Shown here one piece after another: positions 47,101-60,300 of a stretch of DNA of 64,000 nucleotides. The stretch lies in the NCBI GenBank assembly GCA_021292105.1, contig CM037864.1:41716514-41780513 (forward strand), given 5' to 3'. The notes beneath the pieces were generated by a model. The model did not search any database. It was not told the DNA's origin and saw only the letters and a list, made by a program, of their open reading frames with translations. The stretch is from Anadara kagoshimensis. Its lineage: Eukaryota > Mollusca > Bivalvia > Arcoida > Arcidae. How positions within the stretch are numbered: position 1 is the stretch's first letter; every line of letters begins with the position of its first letter. The position numbers and the translations under genes were made by a program.

Positions 47101-50100
47101 AACAGAGAAATTATGTTACACATAGCACAACAGTGATGAAAACAATTTTTAATCTCAGCACTGTAATATGGTTTTGTTTTGATTCTTTTCAGTGATAAAT
47201 CATGCACAAACAACAATTAGAATGGAAAATAACATGCAAGTTAAAAACTACATTGTCACATAATGCATAACAATATTTTTTGTACACACAAATAGAAATA
47301 AATTGAATCCCAATTAATTGGTCATCAATGGAAAGCAACTACTTGTATAGACAAAGGTAATATTCTCTGTACTCACCTCTGTATCATATCTTCTATAACC
47401 TCTCCCCATAAATCCAGGTACATATCCTCCCCTTGTTGCATTTCCTGCACCACGTGACCCAGCTGCTCCTCTGCCACGCCCCCTCAATGCCCCTCTAAGT
47501 CCCACTGCAGTTCTTCCTTGGTAGCCCCTGAAATTAACAAATGATCATAGTTACATGTATATATATATATTTTTTTGTAATTCCTGATAATCAGAAAATA
47601 CTCCTACAGGATGATAATTAATTTTTTTTGAGTAGTATACATTGAATACGAGATTTTAAGAATAATTTAAATTTATCATTTTTAAAAATTTACATTCATA
47701 AATAATCAATTAATTAAAAATATTAAATATTAAATAAAATACATAATTTATAAATTTTATTTTGATACATGAACTAACAATGTCTTCAAACATTGTCAAT
47801 AAATCTATCAACAGATCATAATTATTTCAACCTGACTCAATTACAAAGAAGGATTTCAAAAGTTTTTCTTGCCTTCCAACTGTTGGAGTTGCAGATGGAT
47901 AAACTTGTCCGTAGAGTGCAGCTGGATCCCCTCCATATAAATTATATCCACCATAAGCCTGTAAACAATAGATATAGATTATTTTGACATTCTAACATGT
48001 AAATTAACTACACATAATAAAATGATTCTTCAAGTACTTTCAATTCCCAGGTAAGTTTACAGCCAGGTGAGTTTATAGTAATAAATTACAACTATTTGTG
48101 ATTTGATTAGGAGTCTATGCTGTTGTAAATGTTTCAATATACTGGTAGATTCCCAAGAAATGTCTCTTGATTTATTAGACTGAACTAGTAACTACTTCGC
48201 TGACTTTTGAAGAATACCTGGTACTATAATGTAATAAAACATTACAATTCTCAGCAAACAGGTTGTATCCAAATCAAAATACTTTGTGAAGGAGCATCTT
48301 AACTACACATACTATATCTATTAGTATCCATGTAACATGAACATACTAAATAATGCGACACAATTCCTCAACATAAATGTCGGCATATTTATGAGTAAGG
48401 ACAAAAATATGAACACTGCCATGTATATACAATTTTACCTATCTCAATAAAACCAATGATACAAAAAAATGAAAATGAAAATAATATCATAAATCACTGT
48501 AAACAATAATCTTCATAATCTCAATCTAAGTTAAAACACCATTTCCTATAGATTGAAGAGGTGGCCCTTCATCTTCCCATTGGCAACAACTATTTGGCAT
48601 GTCACTTGCCTTTCAACCACTGGTAGAAAAGGAAACCAGTATAGTGAAGTTACATGAAGTAACCAGTGCATTAAGATATTAATGATTTTATTAAAATGGA
48701 CTATAAGCAACAAAGGACCATAAATCTATTGATAAGTGCATTGTTTTGTTCAACTTAAAATGTATAAATGTATGGTATGTTTCTGACTTCTAAATACAAA
48801 TTGTCAAGATATTTACTGTGATCTGTACATTCTATTAGAGCTGTCATTGATATATTAATATATCATCAATGAAAGCCATTGATACAACATATCAATACAT
48901 TTTTTGTGCATCAATATCAACAAAAATGGCCTCCAGTTCATGGCCAAGGTTGGAGCAGTCAATGACACATACCGGTAGATTAAACTGGTTGTAAATGTAG
49001 CATAATAACAATCCATCATTTTAACCCAAAACCAAGTGACATTCAAAACATAGTGCATATAATATTAGAAACATTTAAGACAACACCAGACATGTCAATT
49101 ATTGGTGAAAAATAATTTGACTATAAAAGATTTAACAAAAAATAAACTATTTTAATCATGTGTCCGATATTTCGAAAACATCGATATATGATATATTTTT
49201 CAGTTGATATATCGATATTCAAATTCCTATCAATGACAGCTCTACATTCAATATTGCAATAAACCAATAAATGACATGGGCATATGCCTTATGTTACCCC
49301 TACAAATATTTAACATTTTGCATTATAACAAATAAGTAAACAGATAAATAATGTAAAATCAAATCAAAGAAAAACAACTTCTAATCAAAGTACTGAAGGT
49401 ACTGAAGCATCAGCTAAACTGAGCAATTTGATAAAAAAATATGTGCACTTGAAACTGAGATTTGTTTAATGAATCAGTAACAAATGGAAATCATGCAAAT
49501 AATGGATACTGTGATCGGGAAGCTTCTAACAACAAGTCTGCTTTTTATGCAAGTTGTTAGGTTCTAACATATAGATATGTTACAATGGTCAAAATGGACA
49601 TGCCACGCAATGTTTATCAATTAAGTAAACTAAGTAATTCGCATAAATATAAATTTTCAATTTTTCAAAAACTAAGAGAGGCTACTAAAGACCCGACCCC
49701 AAATCTGAATGAAATATCTCAAGCGTAACGGAAAAAAGTCAAGAGAAACCATCATTTTGATAAAATTCACAAAGTGAAAGGGGCATAACTCCACTAAAAC
49801 GCAGTTGACTGGAAGAAAACCCAAACAGGATCTGTAATCACCACCATCATCATCATTATCACTTCTCATATCACATTTTGATCATCAACATGAAGATATC
49901 ATCATCATCATCATCGTCGTCGTCATTAGCAGCAGCAGTAGAACCCATGCCATGACAATCACCACCACCATTATATTAATCATTTTCAGAAATCCTCATG
50001 TTACATCATTAATATGGTCATATCATCATCATAGCTCTTCGTGTCACATAATCATCATCATTATCAGCAATAGCAGTACTGAATGTCATCATCATCATGT

Positions 50101-50202
50101 CACATCATCAGCATGAAGACATTGGCTTTGTCATCATCATCATCATCATGAATTATTATCATTATCGACAGCAGCAGATCTGAATGTCATCACCACCATC
50201 AG

Positions 50203-50235
<33 letters not shown>

Positions 50236-51265
50236 ACTATCGACAGTGCTCAGCAGTACTGAATGTCATCATTGCCACCATCATCATCATCGGTAGCAAC
50301 AGAACTCATGTCACCATCATAATCATCATCATAGTTTGTCAAGTCACATCGTCATCATCACCATCACCATTCATAGCAGCAGAGCTTATTTTCATCACCA
50401 CCATCACTATCATCTTCTTCATCACGATAATCATTATCATCATCGGCATCAACAGAACTCATGTCATCACCATCATCAACATCATTATCATATCTCCTCG
50501 TGTCACATCATCATCATACCTCTTCATGTCACATCATCATCATCATCATCATTATATCTCCTCATGTCATATCATCATCACCATGGTGACATCATCATCA
50601 TCATCATCATCAGCAGCAGAACTGAATGTCATCATCATCATTATTATTGTCATCATCTTCACCAGATCATCATGCCACATCATCATCGACATAGTGTCAT
50701 CATCACAAAAAAAAAACTTTCACCATGACCAGCTATTTCCCTTGACTTGCAATTGACAGATTAACCATTGTTGAAGTCATTAATTTTATTCATTGAATTC
50801 ACAATTAATTTGAAAAAAAAAAAAAAATAAAAATAAAACCTTTGTTTTAGAAATAATTTAAATGTATTTAAAATTATTGTTGAAATTATATAAATTGTCC
50901 AAGTGAGCTTCAAAAGCCTGAATTGGTATAAACCATCCTGACACAATAAGCTAATAATCTGTACCTCCCAGTTACAGAAGTTGTCCAGGCAACTGTCTCT
51001 TTCAAAAAAAGTTTGTTGACAAGAATTGTGTACAAAAGGGGGAAATATTTCTGAATACGATTAATTGAAAATTAATTGATTATTATTTAGACAACTAAAA
51101 TGTTACAATAAAATTACTTTGAACTTAAGAGAAACTGTAAGAGGAGTTTAGTTCACAAAGTAGGTACCCCCATTCTAATACTTGCTAAAAAGTGACTAAG
51201 TTTCAAAGTCTGGAAAAATGGAGAAAAAATCTTGATATATTTCCATAAAGTCAGGTGCACATCTT

Positions 51266-51303
<38 letters not shown>

Positions 51304-54300
51304 TAAACATTCTGTGAAGTTTCAAGGCTTTTGGTTGAAAACTGTAAGAGAAGTTGAGTTCACAAAGTAGGTACCCCCATTCAAATACTTGCTAAAAAGT
51401 GACTAAGTTTTAAAGTCTGGAAAAATGGGGGAAAAATCTTGAAATATTTCCATAAAGTCAGGTCACATCCTCAATATATATATTAACATTCTGTGAAGTT
51501 TCAAGGTTTTTGGTTGAAATCTGTAAGAGGAGTTGAGTTCACAAAGTAGGTACCCCCATTCAAATACTTGCTAAAAAGTGACTAAGTTTCAAAGTCTTGA
51601 AAAATGGGGAAAAAATCTTGAAATATTTCCATAAAGTCAGGTGCACATCCTCAATATATAGAAACATTCTGTGAAGTTTCAAGGTTTTTGGTTGAAAACT
51701 GTAAGAGGAGTTGAGTTCACAAGATTGGTACCCTATTTTCCCCGCCCTTAGTTTCTGTTCTCCTTCACCAACGGTGCTCTAGAAATCGGAAGAACTTAAG
51801 AAAGCACAACGTTTTCCTGCATGCCAAGTGGTCACATCATATTTGTTCATTTTATGTGAAATAAAGTAATGTGGCTTCATGAAAAGAAATTAAAGGTTGT
51901 AAAAACCATGGATTAAACTACTGACAACAACTTTAATCGGATATCCACTGTAAAAACGATCTAATAAGGACTTGTAACAAGGTAAATAAATTTTATCAAA
52001 AAATTTTAAAACATCGTTTTTTTTTCAGTTTTGTTTAGATTTTGATTTCAAGTTGTTCTTTCTTGCGATTTATTTTGTTGATTCAAAATAAACAACTGGA
52101 AAAGGTATTTAAATGAACATTGATGATGAAATTGTCTGTCTTCGGAGACATTATGGTGAGAAGTGGAGTGTGTGCGGAAGATCGGAAGTATTTGCAGATA
52201 TTCGAGAATAAAGCATGTCGTTTTTATATTAAACTGATAACTGAAAAGGACAGGGTGTCATGATCATTTTAAAAGGGGCAAGGGTGTACTGGACTAAAAA
52301 GGTCAGTCACTACGCTATGTGAATACATTTGAGCAGGGGCATCGGGTGTCAAATGCCATGCCCCCAAACACATGGCTAATTTGCATACGAACTACGGTAT
52401 CGATATCCTACACAACTTCACGAGTTACAAACGATTTATCAACATAGCCATTAACTTGTAAATAAACTTTTTCTTTCAGTTTCGTATCACATTTTTTGGA
52501 ATAATCTTTGATTTCTACTTTTTTGTCATGCATAATTTCGCTACCGGCAAACTGACAGGAACCAATGAAAGCGGGAAATTCCTCGTGACGTTATGATGAA
52601 TATTAATGAACCAGGTCGGGGTATCCCAAACACGAAATATTATTGACAATCAATTTTTCATAATATATATAATTTATCATCAAATGTGATCCATGTTTAA
52701 AGTTATTTAACTTAAAAATTGTTTAATGAGCATACTTTGTGTTTATTTATCGATGTCACTTTGCGTAAATTAAAAAAATCCAATATGGCGGCGACTGTAA
52801 AACAACCATATGTACAGCACTGTAGGTCAAAAAGAAGAACGTCGGCGCGAACTGACAAGATCGTCATTTTTGTTGGGTTTTCCGAGGGGCGTATACTTTA
52901 TGGATGATTTTTATGGTTTTTATCTTAAAATTATCATACAAAAGTGAAGAATTAAAATATATATCCAGCAAAATCAATTACGGACTAATTACGCGTATGA
53001 ATACATTTCAGATCGGCACATGTGTCCATGATGAAAACATTGCTTTCGTAACTTTCCGGGAGACCCAATCACTCAGATTAGAGTTTATACATACCTGGGA
53101 TACCGTATATGGAAATTCCCGTAATTTCAGTCGAAACGAAGGATTTGATTGGCTGTCAAGGTGAAATGAGAGCGGCGCTAAATACGAAAAAATCCAACGA
53201 TCGCTATAAAGCATTCAGCATGGCTGATGCTTTAAAAAACATGTATTAATTTTCAACATGCCTTGTGTGATTGCTATAGCTACTAGACTAATTCCATAAA
53301 AAAAATAGTTGCAATTTCTCAAACACAAAAATTCTTTCAACATTTTGTTTCAAATAATTTAAAATTGCCTTTATTATTATTTTCTAAAATTTGAAACTTT
53401 AAAGGAAAACAGGGCCATATTCAGCCAAACTATCTGACCTTTTTTTATTATATCTTCAGATTTGAAGCATTTTGATACAATAGTTTTAGGTTTTAAATAT
53501 ATCAATGCCAATATATACCAATTTACAAAATAAGCAAAGTCCTAAAATTTAGTTCTAGGCAAAAAATATTTTAAGAATGAACTAACTATACTATAATCAT
53601 CACCACAAACTGCGTTCAGTGGTAATGTACAATACTGACATTTATCCAAAAGATATTTAATTAGCAGTACAAGACATGTTAAGGTTAAAGTGAATTTCTA
53701 GAACATATAGCAATATTAGTCAGCTTAATTCAAAGTACATGTACAAACAGATGTTAGTAAAACAAATACATTAGTTCCCACCACCTGAAGAAGATAATGA
53801 AGAGATTTATCATTATCGTCAACATCATCTTGATCACTGTCATCCTGAAATTATTTGTGTGATAAATATTAACATTTGGTTCACTAAAACTTATATATCA
53901 TACTTGCCTACCCTTTATTGAGACTAGGAGTAAGTTTGGGTAAATTTTGATCTTAAGTTTTACAAACCAGTCATACAAATTCCTGGGGCAAGTTGTTCAC
54001 AGCTTGATTAGTTTTAATCAATTGATTAGTCAAAATAGAAACTTTGCATAATTTCAGATCTGTTGTGAAATTAAAGTTGAAAATGTTGAAGGTAAATAGA
54101 ATTCCATCAAACTTAACAATATCATTATAAAACTATCAATATGATAATGTTATTTTGATTTTTATTAACTTTTTAAATTCTGTTAATCATTGATTAAACT
54201 AATCAGGCTTCAAACAACTGGGTCCTGTATCTTTACAAAACATTGATATGCTGTAAAATACTTGTGTTTAAATTTTTGATCCCATTGTTTCTTTTCTCAT

Positions 54301-57300
54301 TTTAATTTGCAGCTAAAACTCCTGATTGCATGGCAGCTAAAGATTGCCTCTTTCATGCCATGATGTTAAGAAGCCATTAATAAACAACACTGGATCACTG
54401 TCTTGCACACTTGGACAGTATATACACAGTCCTTTGTCAAATTGAAATTTGAGGAAGTTGGCATTTCACTATATACAGACTAGATAACAGTTTAAATGCC
54501 AATTTCTTGAAATCACAGGATTTTCCTTTTAAGTTGTAAGTTTTAACTGGCAATCGAAAGGTCATAATTTTAACTTCAAAATTGTACAACTTATGCCAAA
54601 ATTGTAAGGGTAGGCAAGTAATTGTATATATAAATAAAGATGTTTTTTGAACATCAGTACAAATGTACTTTTTCCAGTGTGTTAATTTAATTTTAACACT
54701 GGTAGTCTGGTACATGTATATAGTTCTTTAGTTGAAAGATGTCAGTGTTAAGACTTTATCAGAACTTAGTAATTTCCACAAGTTTGTGACAAGAATTTGA
54801 TGATATTTGTATACAATTAACTGTTACATCCATTTACTTGGAAAACAATTCAACGCTAACTGGCTTGGATATTGAATCTCTGCTTCCAGAGCAAACTTTA
54901 TATGAGCTGTATATTGTTTTCATAAGAAACACCTAAATTCAGCCCAACTGCTTTAATTCATAACCAAAATCCGGGCACAGTTATAAGTGAACATTGGTTA
55001 TGTATAATTTAACAGTGAAGTAAAAAATGCTCACAACCATTATTAAAAGAGGCAATTTCCCTGTTTCACATCTGTGAAACAGCTTCAATGTTTACCATTA
55101 CATATTACAAGGTCCCCTGCAATAAAACATTCCAAGATGTAAACTACAATGGTTTTTCCTTAGACAAACATACCTGTTGTAATGCTGCCTTTCCTCTTGC
55201 ATAGTTCCTATAATCATTTTTGTCTACTGGCTTAGCCAAAACAACTTCAATTCTTGAACCATCTAAAGTGCTATCTGAAAAATAGTTATATTCATCATTC
55301 ATCATCTTCTGCATAGATTTCAAGGTAAAAAGGGGAGAGAAGTAGTTGATGAAAATTCATTTCCGACATGTCTTCAGACCACTAAAGATCTTACTGAATA
55401 ACAAATTTTATAATTCTCAATTGAGAATGGCTCTTCAAATTAAAATTGGTTGTCTCATTTGGTGCAAGTATAAAACAATGAAAAATATGTTAATGTGTAG
55501 AAAAATCTAATTTAAAACAATGTTATGCACACTGTAAGAACACTTATATTAATCTAATATTCAATCAAGTCAAGGTTACATGTCTTGAACTTGGACAAAG
55601 GGAAATTTCACCCGAGGGGTTGAACATTTCAGTCATACTCTGACAAGTCTCTGACCAGAAATGTTCAACCCCCGAGGGTAAGATTTTCCTATCCTACTTT
55701 ACATGGATAAACTCATAATGGATGGTTTTTCTACCACCATTTTAATGCCAATATTTGGCTTCAAATTCGATTTACATAGACATTGACACCATCTAGGTTT
55801 CCACAAATTTAAAATTATTAGTAGCCAAATTTCCAAAATTTGTGAAAAAATAGTCCTTTTTAAAGTATTTTTTCTCAAATTTGCTAAAACAGGTTACTTT
55901 TTGAAAAAAATTCTCTGAAATTAGTAGCCAATGGCGATTTTGGCTACCAGGAATGGAAACATAGCACCATGATGGAAAAAATTAACTTTGTTGAATAAAT
56001 ATCACCATTGGAAAGAATGTACCTGATTTTGGTTTATACATGTATAAACTACAAAACAAAATTATTTATTCGAAACTCCCAGAACAAACATTTGAAAGAC
56101 ACTCAAAATTTAGACTTTTGAAGACTTGGGTGTCCTTTTCTCGCAAAATGATGTCATGTTCCTCACATGATGACCTCATGCAATTGTTTTTCATTATGAT
56201 GCCACCAGCACCAATTTGCACGAGCGACCCATAAAGGTCATGAGTATCTTCAATGAAATATTTCTATATTACATGACTTGTCATGGAAGAAAATGTCATA
56301 CTTTTGGAATTTAAAATAATAACATTTTATTTTAATTAAAAATTTGTTCAACATTATTTTGAATATCATAATAAAATCTCTCTCTCTCCCTCATAATATC
56401 AAACTTTACCAAACCAAATCAAAGTACTGAAGGTACTGAAGCATCAGCTAAACTGAGCAATTTGATAAAAAAAATGTGCACTTGAAGCTGAGATTTGTCT
56501 AATGAATCAGTAACAAATGAAAATCATGCAAATAATAGATACTGTGATCGGCAAGCTTCTAACAACAAGTCTGCTTTTTATGCAAGTTGTTAGGTTCTAA
56601 CGTATAAATATGTTACAATGGTCAAAATGGATATGCAACACAATGTTTATCAATTGAGTAAACTAAGTAATTCGCATAAATATAAATTTTAAATTTTTCA
56701 AAAACCAAGAGAGGCTACTAAAGACCCGACCCCAAATCTGAGTGAAATATCTCAAGCGTAACGGAAAAAAGTCCAGAGAAACCATCATTTTGATAAAATT
56801 CACAAAGTAAAAGGGGCATAACTCCACTAAAACGCAGTTGACTGGAAGAAAACCCAAACTGGATCTATAATCACCACCATCATCATCATTATCACTCCTC
56901 ATATCACATTTTGATCATCAACATGAAGATATCATCATCATCATCGTTGTCGTCATTAGCAGCAGCAGTAGAACCCATGCCATGACAATCACCACCACCA
57001 TTATATTAATCATTTTCAGAAATCCTCATGTTACATCATTAATATGGTCACATCATCATCATAGCTGTTCGTGTCACATAATCATCATCATTATCAGCAG
57101 CAGCAGTACTGAATGTCATCATCACGTCACATCATCAGCATGAACACATTGGCTTTGTTATTATCATCATTATCGTGAATTATTATTATCATCGACAGCA
57201 GCAGAACTGAATGTCATCACAACCACCACCATCATCATCACCACCATCTTCATCATCATCATCATCATACTATGGGCAGTGCTCAGCAGTACTGAATGTC

Positions 57301-57331
57301 ATCATTGCCCACCATTATCATCATCACCATC

Positions 57332-57363
<32 letters not shown>

Positions 57364-60300
57364 ACTATGGGCAGCGCTCAGCAGTACTGAATGTCATCAT
57401 TGCCACCATCATCATCATCGGTAGCAACAGAACTCATGTCACCATCATAATCATCATCATAGTTCGTCAAGTCACATCGTCATCATCACCATCATCACTC
57501 ATAGCAGCAGAGCTTATTTTCATCACCACCATCACTATCATCTTCTTCATCATGATAATAATTATCATCATCGGCATCAACAGAACTCATGTCATCACCA
57601 TCATCAACATCATTATCATATCTCCTTGTGTCACATCATCATCATGGTGACATCATCATCATTATATCTCCTCATGTCATATCATCATGGTGACATCATC
57701 ATCATTATCATCATCATCAGCAGAACTGAATGTCATCATCATCATTATTATTGTCATCATCTTCACCAGATCATCATGCCACATCATCATCGCCATAGTG
57801 TCATCATCACAAAAAAAAACTTTCACCATGACCAGCTATTTCCCTTGACTTGCAACTGACAGATTAACCATTGTTGAAGTCATTAATTTTATTCATTGAA
57901 TTCACAATTAATTTGAAAAAAAATAAAAATAAAAATAAAACCTTTGTTTTAGAAATAGTTTAAATGTATTTAAAATTATTGTTGAATATATATAAATTGT
58001 CCAAGTGAGCTTCAAAAGCCTGAATTGGTATAAACCATCCTGATACAATAAGCTAATAATCTGTACCTCCCAATTACAGAAGTTGTCCAGGCAACTGTCT
58101 CTTTCAAAAAAGTTCGTTGACAAGAATTGAGTACAAAATGGGGAAATATTTCTGAATAGGATTAATTGAAAATTAATTGATTATTATTTAGACAACTAAA
58201 ATGTTACAATAAAATTACTTTGAATTTAAGAGAAACTGTAAGAGGAGTTGAGTTCACAAAGTAGGTACCCCAATTCTAATACTTGCTAAAAAGTGACTAA
58301 GTTTCAAAGTCTGGAAAAATGGAGAAAAAATCTTGAAATATTTCCATAAAGTCAGGTGCACATCTTCAATATATCTATAAACATTCTGTGAAGTTTCAAC
58401 GCTTTTGGTTGAAAACTGTAAGAGGAGTTGAGTTCACAAAGTAGGTACCCCCATTCAAATACTTGCTAAAAAGTGACTAAGTTTCAAAGTCTTGAAAAAT
58501 GGGGAAAAAAATCTTGAAATATTTCCATAAAGTCAGGTGCACATCCTCAATATATATAAAAACATTCTGTGAAGTTTCAAGGTTTTTGGTTGAAAACTGT
58601 AAGAGGAGTTGAGTTCACAAGATTGGTACCATATTTTCCCCGCCCTTAGTTTCTGTTCTACTTCACCAACGGTGCTCTAGAAATCGGAAGAACTTAAGAA
58701 AGCACAATCAGTAGTGGCCACATTTTATGTGAAATAAAGTAACATGGCTTCATTAAAGGAAATTAAAGGTTGTAAAAACCATGGATTAAACTACTGACAA
58801 CAACTTTAATCGGATATCCACTGTAAAACGATCTAATAAGGACTTGTAACAAGGTAAATAAATTTTATCTGAAAATTTTAAAACATCGTTTTTTTCAGTT
58901 TTGTTTAGATTTTGATTTCAAGTTGTTCCTTCTTGCGATTTATTTTGTTGTTTTAAAATAAACAACTGGAAAGGGTATTTAAATGAACATTGATGATGAA
59001 ATTGTCTGTCTTCGAAGACATATGGTGATAAGTGGAGTGTGTGCGGAAGATCGGAAGTATGTAGCAGAGATTCAAAAATAAAGCATGTCGTTTTTATATT
59101 AAACTGATAACTGAAAAGGACAGGGTGTCATGATCATTTTAAAAGGGGCAAGGGTGCACTGGACTAAAAAGGTCAGTCACTACGCTATGTGAATATATTT
59201 AAGCAGGGGCATCGGGTGTCAAATACCATGCCCCCAAACACATGGCTAATTTGCATACGAACTACGGTATCGATATCCTACACAACTTCACGAGTCACAA
59301 ACGATTTATCAACATAGCCAATAACTTGTAAATAAACTTCTTCTTTCAGTTTCGTATCACATTTTTGGGAATAATCTTTGATTTCTACTTTTTTGTTATG
59401 CATAATTTTACTACCGGCAAACTGACAGGAATGAATTTTAATACCCAATGAAAGCGGGAAAATCCTCGTGACGTTATGATGAATATTAATGAACCAGGTC
59501 GGGATATCCCAAACACGAAATATTATTGACAATCAATTATATAATTTATCATCATGTGATCCATATTTGGAGTTATTTAACTTAAAAACTGTTTAATAAG
59601 CATACTTTGTGTTTATTTATCTATGTCACTTTGCGTAAATTAAAAAAATCCAATATGGCGGCGACTGTAAAACAACCACATGTACAGCACTGTAGGTCAA
59701 AAAGAAGAACGTCGGCGCGAACTGACAAGATCGTCATTTTTGTTGGGCTTTCCGAGGGGCGTATACTTCATGGATATTTATGGTTTTTATACAAAAGTGA
59801 AGAATTAAAAATATATATCCAGCAAAAACAATTACGGACTATTTCAGATCGGCACATACATATGTTTTCGTAACTTTCCGGGAGACCCAATCACTCAGAT
59901 TAGAGTTTATACATACCTGGGATACCCTATATGGAAATTCCCGTAATTTCAGTCGAAACGAAGGATTTGATTGGCTGTCAAGGTGAAATGAGAGCGGCGC
60001 TAAATACGAAAAAATCCAACGATCGCTATAAAGCATTCAGCATGGCTGATGCTTTAAAAACCAAAATCTTAGCCATGTGTCACAATAAAAGAAACGTATT
60101 GTACTGAATATAAAAGTATAAAAGTTAATTGTGGACTTAACACACTTAAATATTTTGTTATGTCCATGTGTTATATGTATATTTGTTTAAAAATAAACTT
60201 TCAGCAAATGTAGGATGTTTTAATTACCTGGATAGATCCTTTAACAGTTAAGTTTATTGAACCTTTGACTTTGTGTGATTGTATGATCATGGTACTGTAC

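Larger units (their letters stand above)
45535..47376 (-). other. A1CF: A1CF-family intron with SINE
   Basis: 1.8-kb intron. It holds the S3 SINE and a 31-bp direct duplication at 46700-46761. Confidence 0.75.
49385..53235 (+). mobile_element. HLE copy 2, 3.85 kb
   Basis: Same ends and order as copy 1: TCAAAGTACTGAAGG start, (ATC)n 49838-50706, 180-bp minisatellite 51130-51735, cargo segment 52785-53220, 3' hairpin and TTTAA. Left flank ends AA, right flank begins AAA, consistent with the A/A target. It is antisense in an intron of gene 2. Confidence 0.85.
47959..53784 (-). other. A1CF: A1CF-family intron with hAT MITE and HLE copy 2
   Basis: 5.8-kb intron, two-thirds of it HLE copy 2. Flanking parts are AT-rich with nothing else recognised. 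Confidence 0.75.
56419..60057 (+). mobile_element. HLE copy 3, 3.64 kb
   Basis: Same ends and order as copies 1 and 2: (ATC)n 56870-57808, minisatellite of 2 units (landmarks 58247, 58427, 58608), cargo segment from 59655, 3' hairpin and TTTAA. It has a deletion of about 60 bases in the cargo relative to the other copies. Left flank ends AA, right flank starts AAA. Confidence 0.85.
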
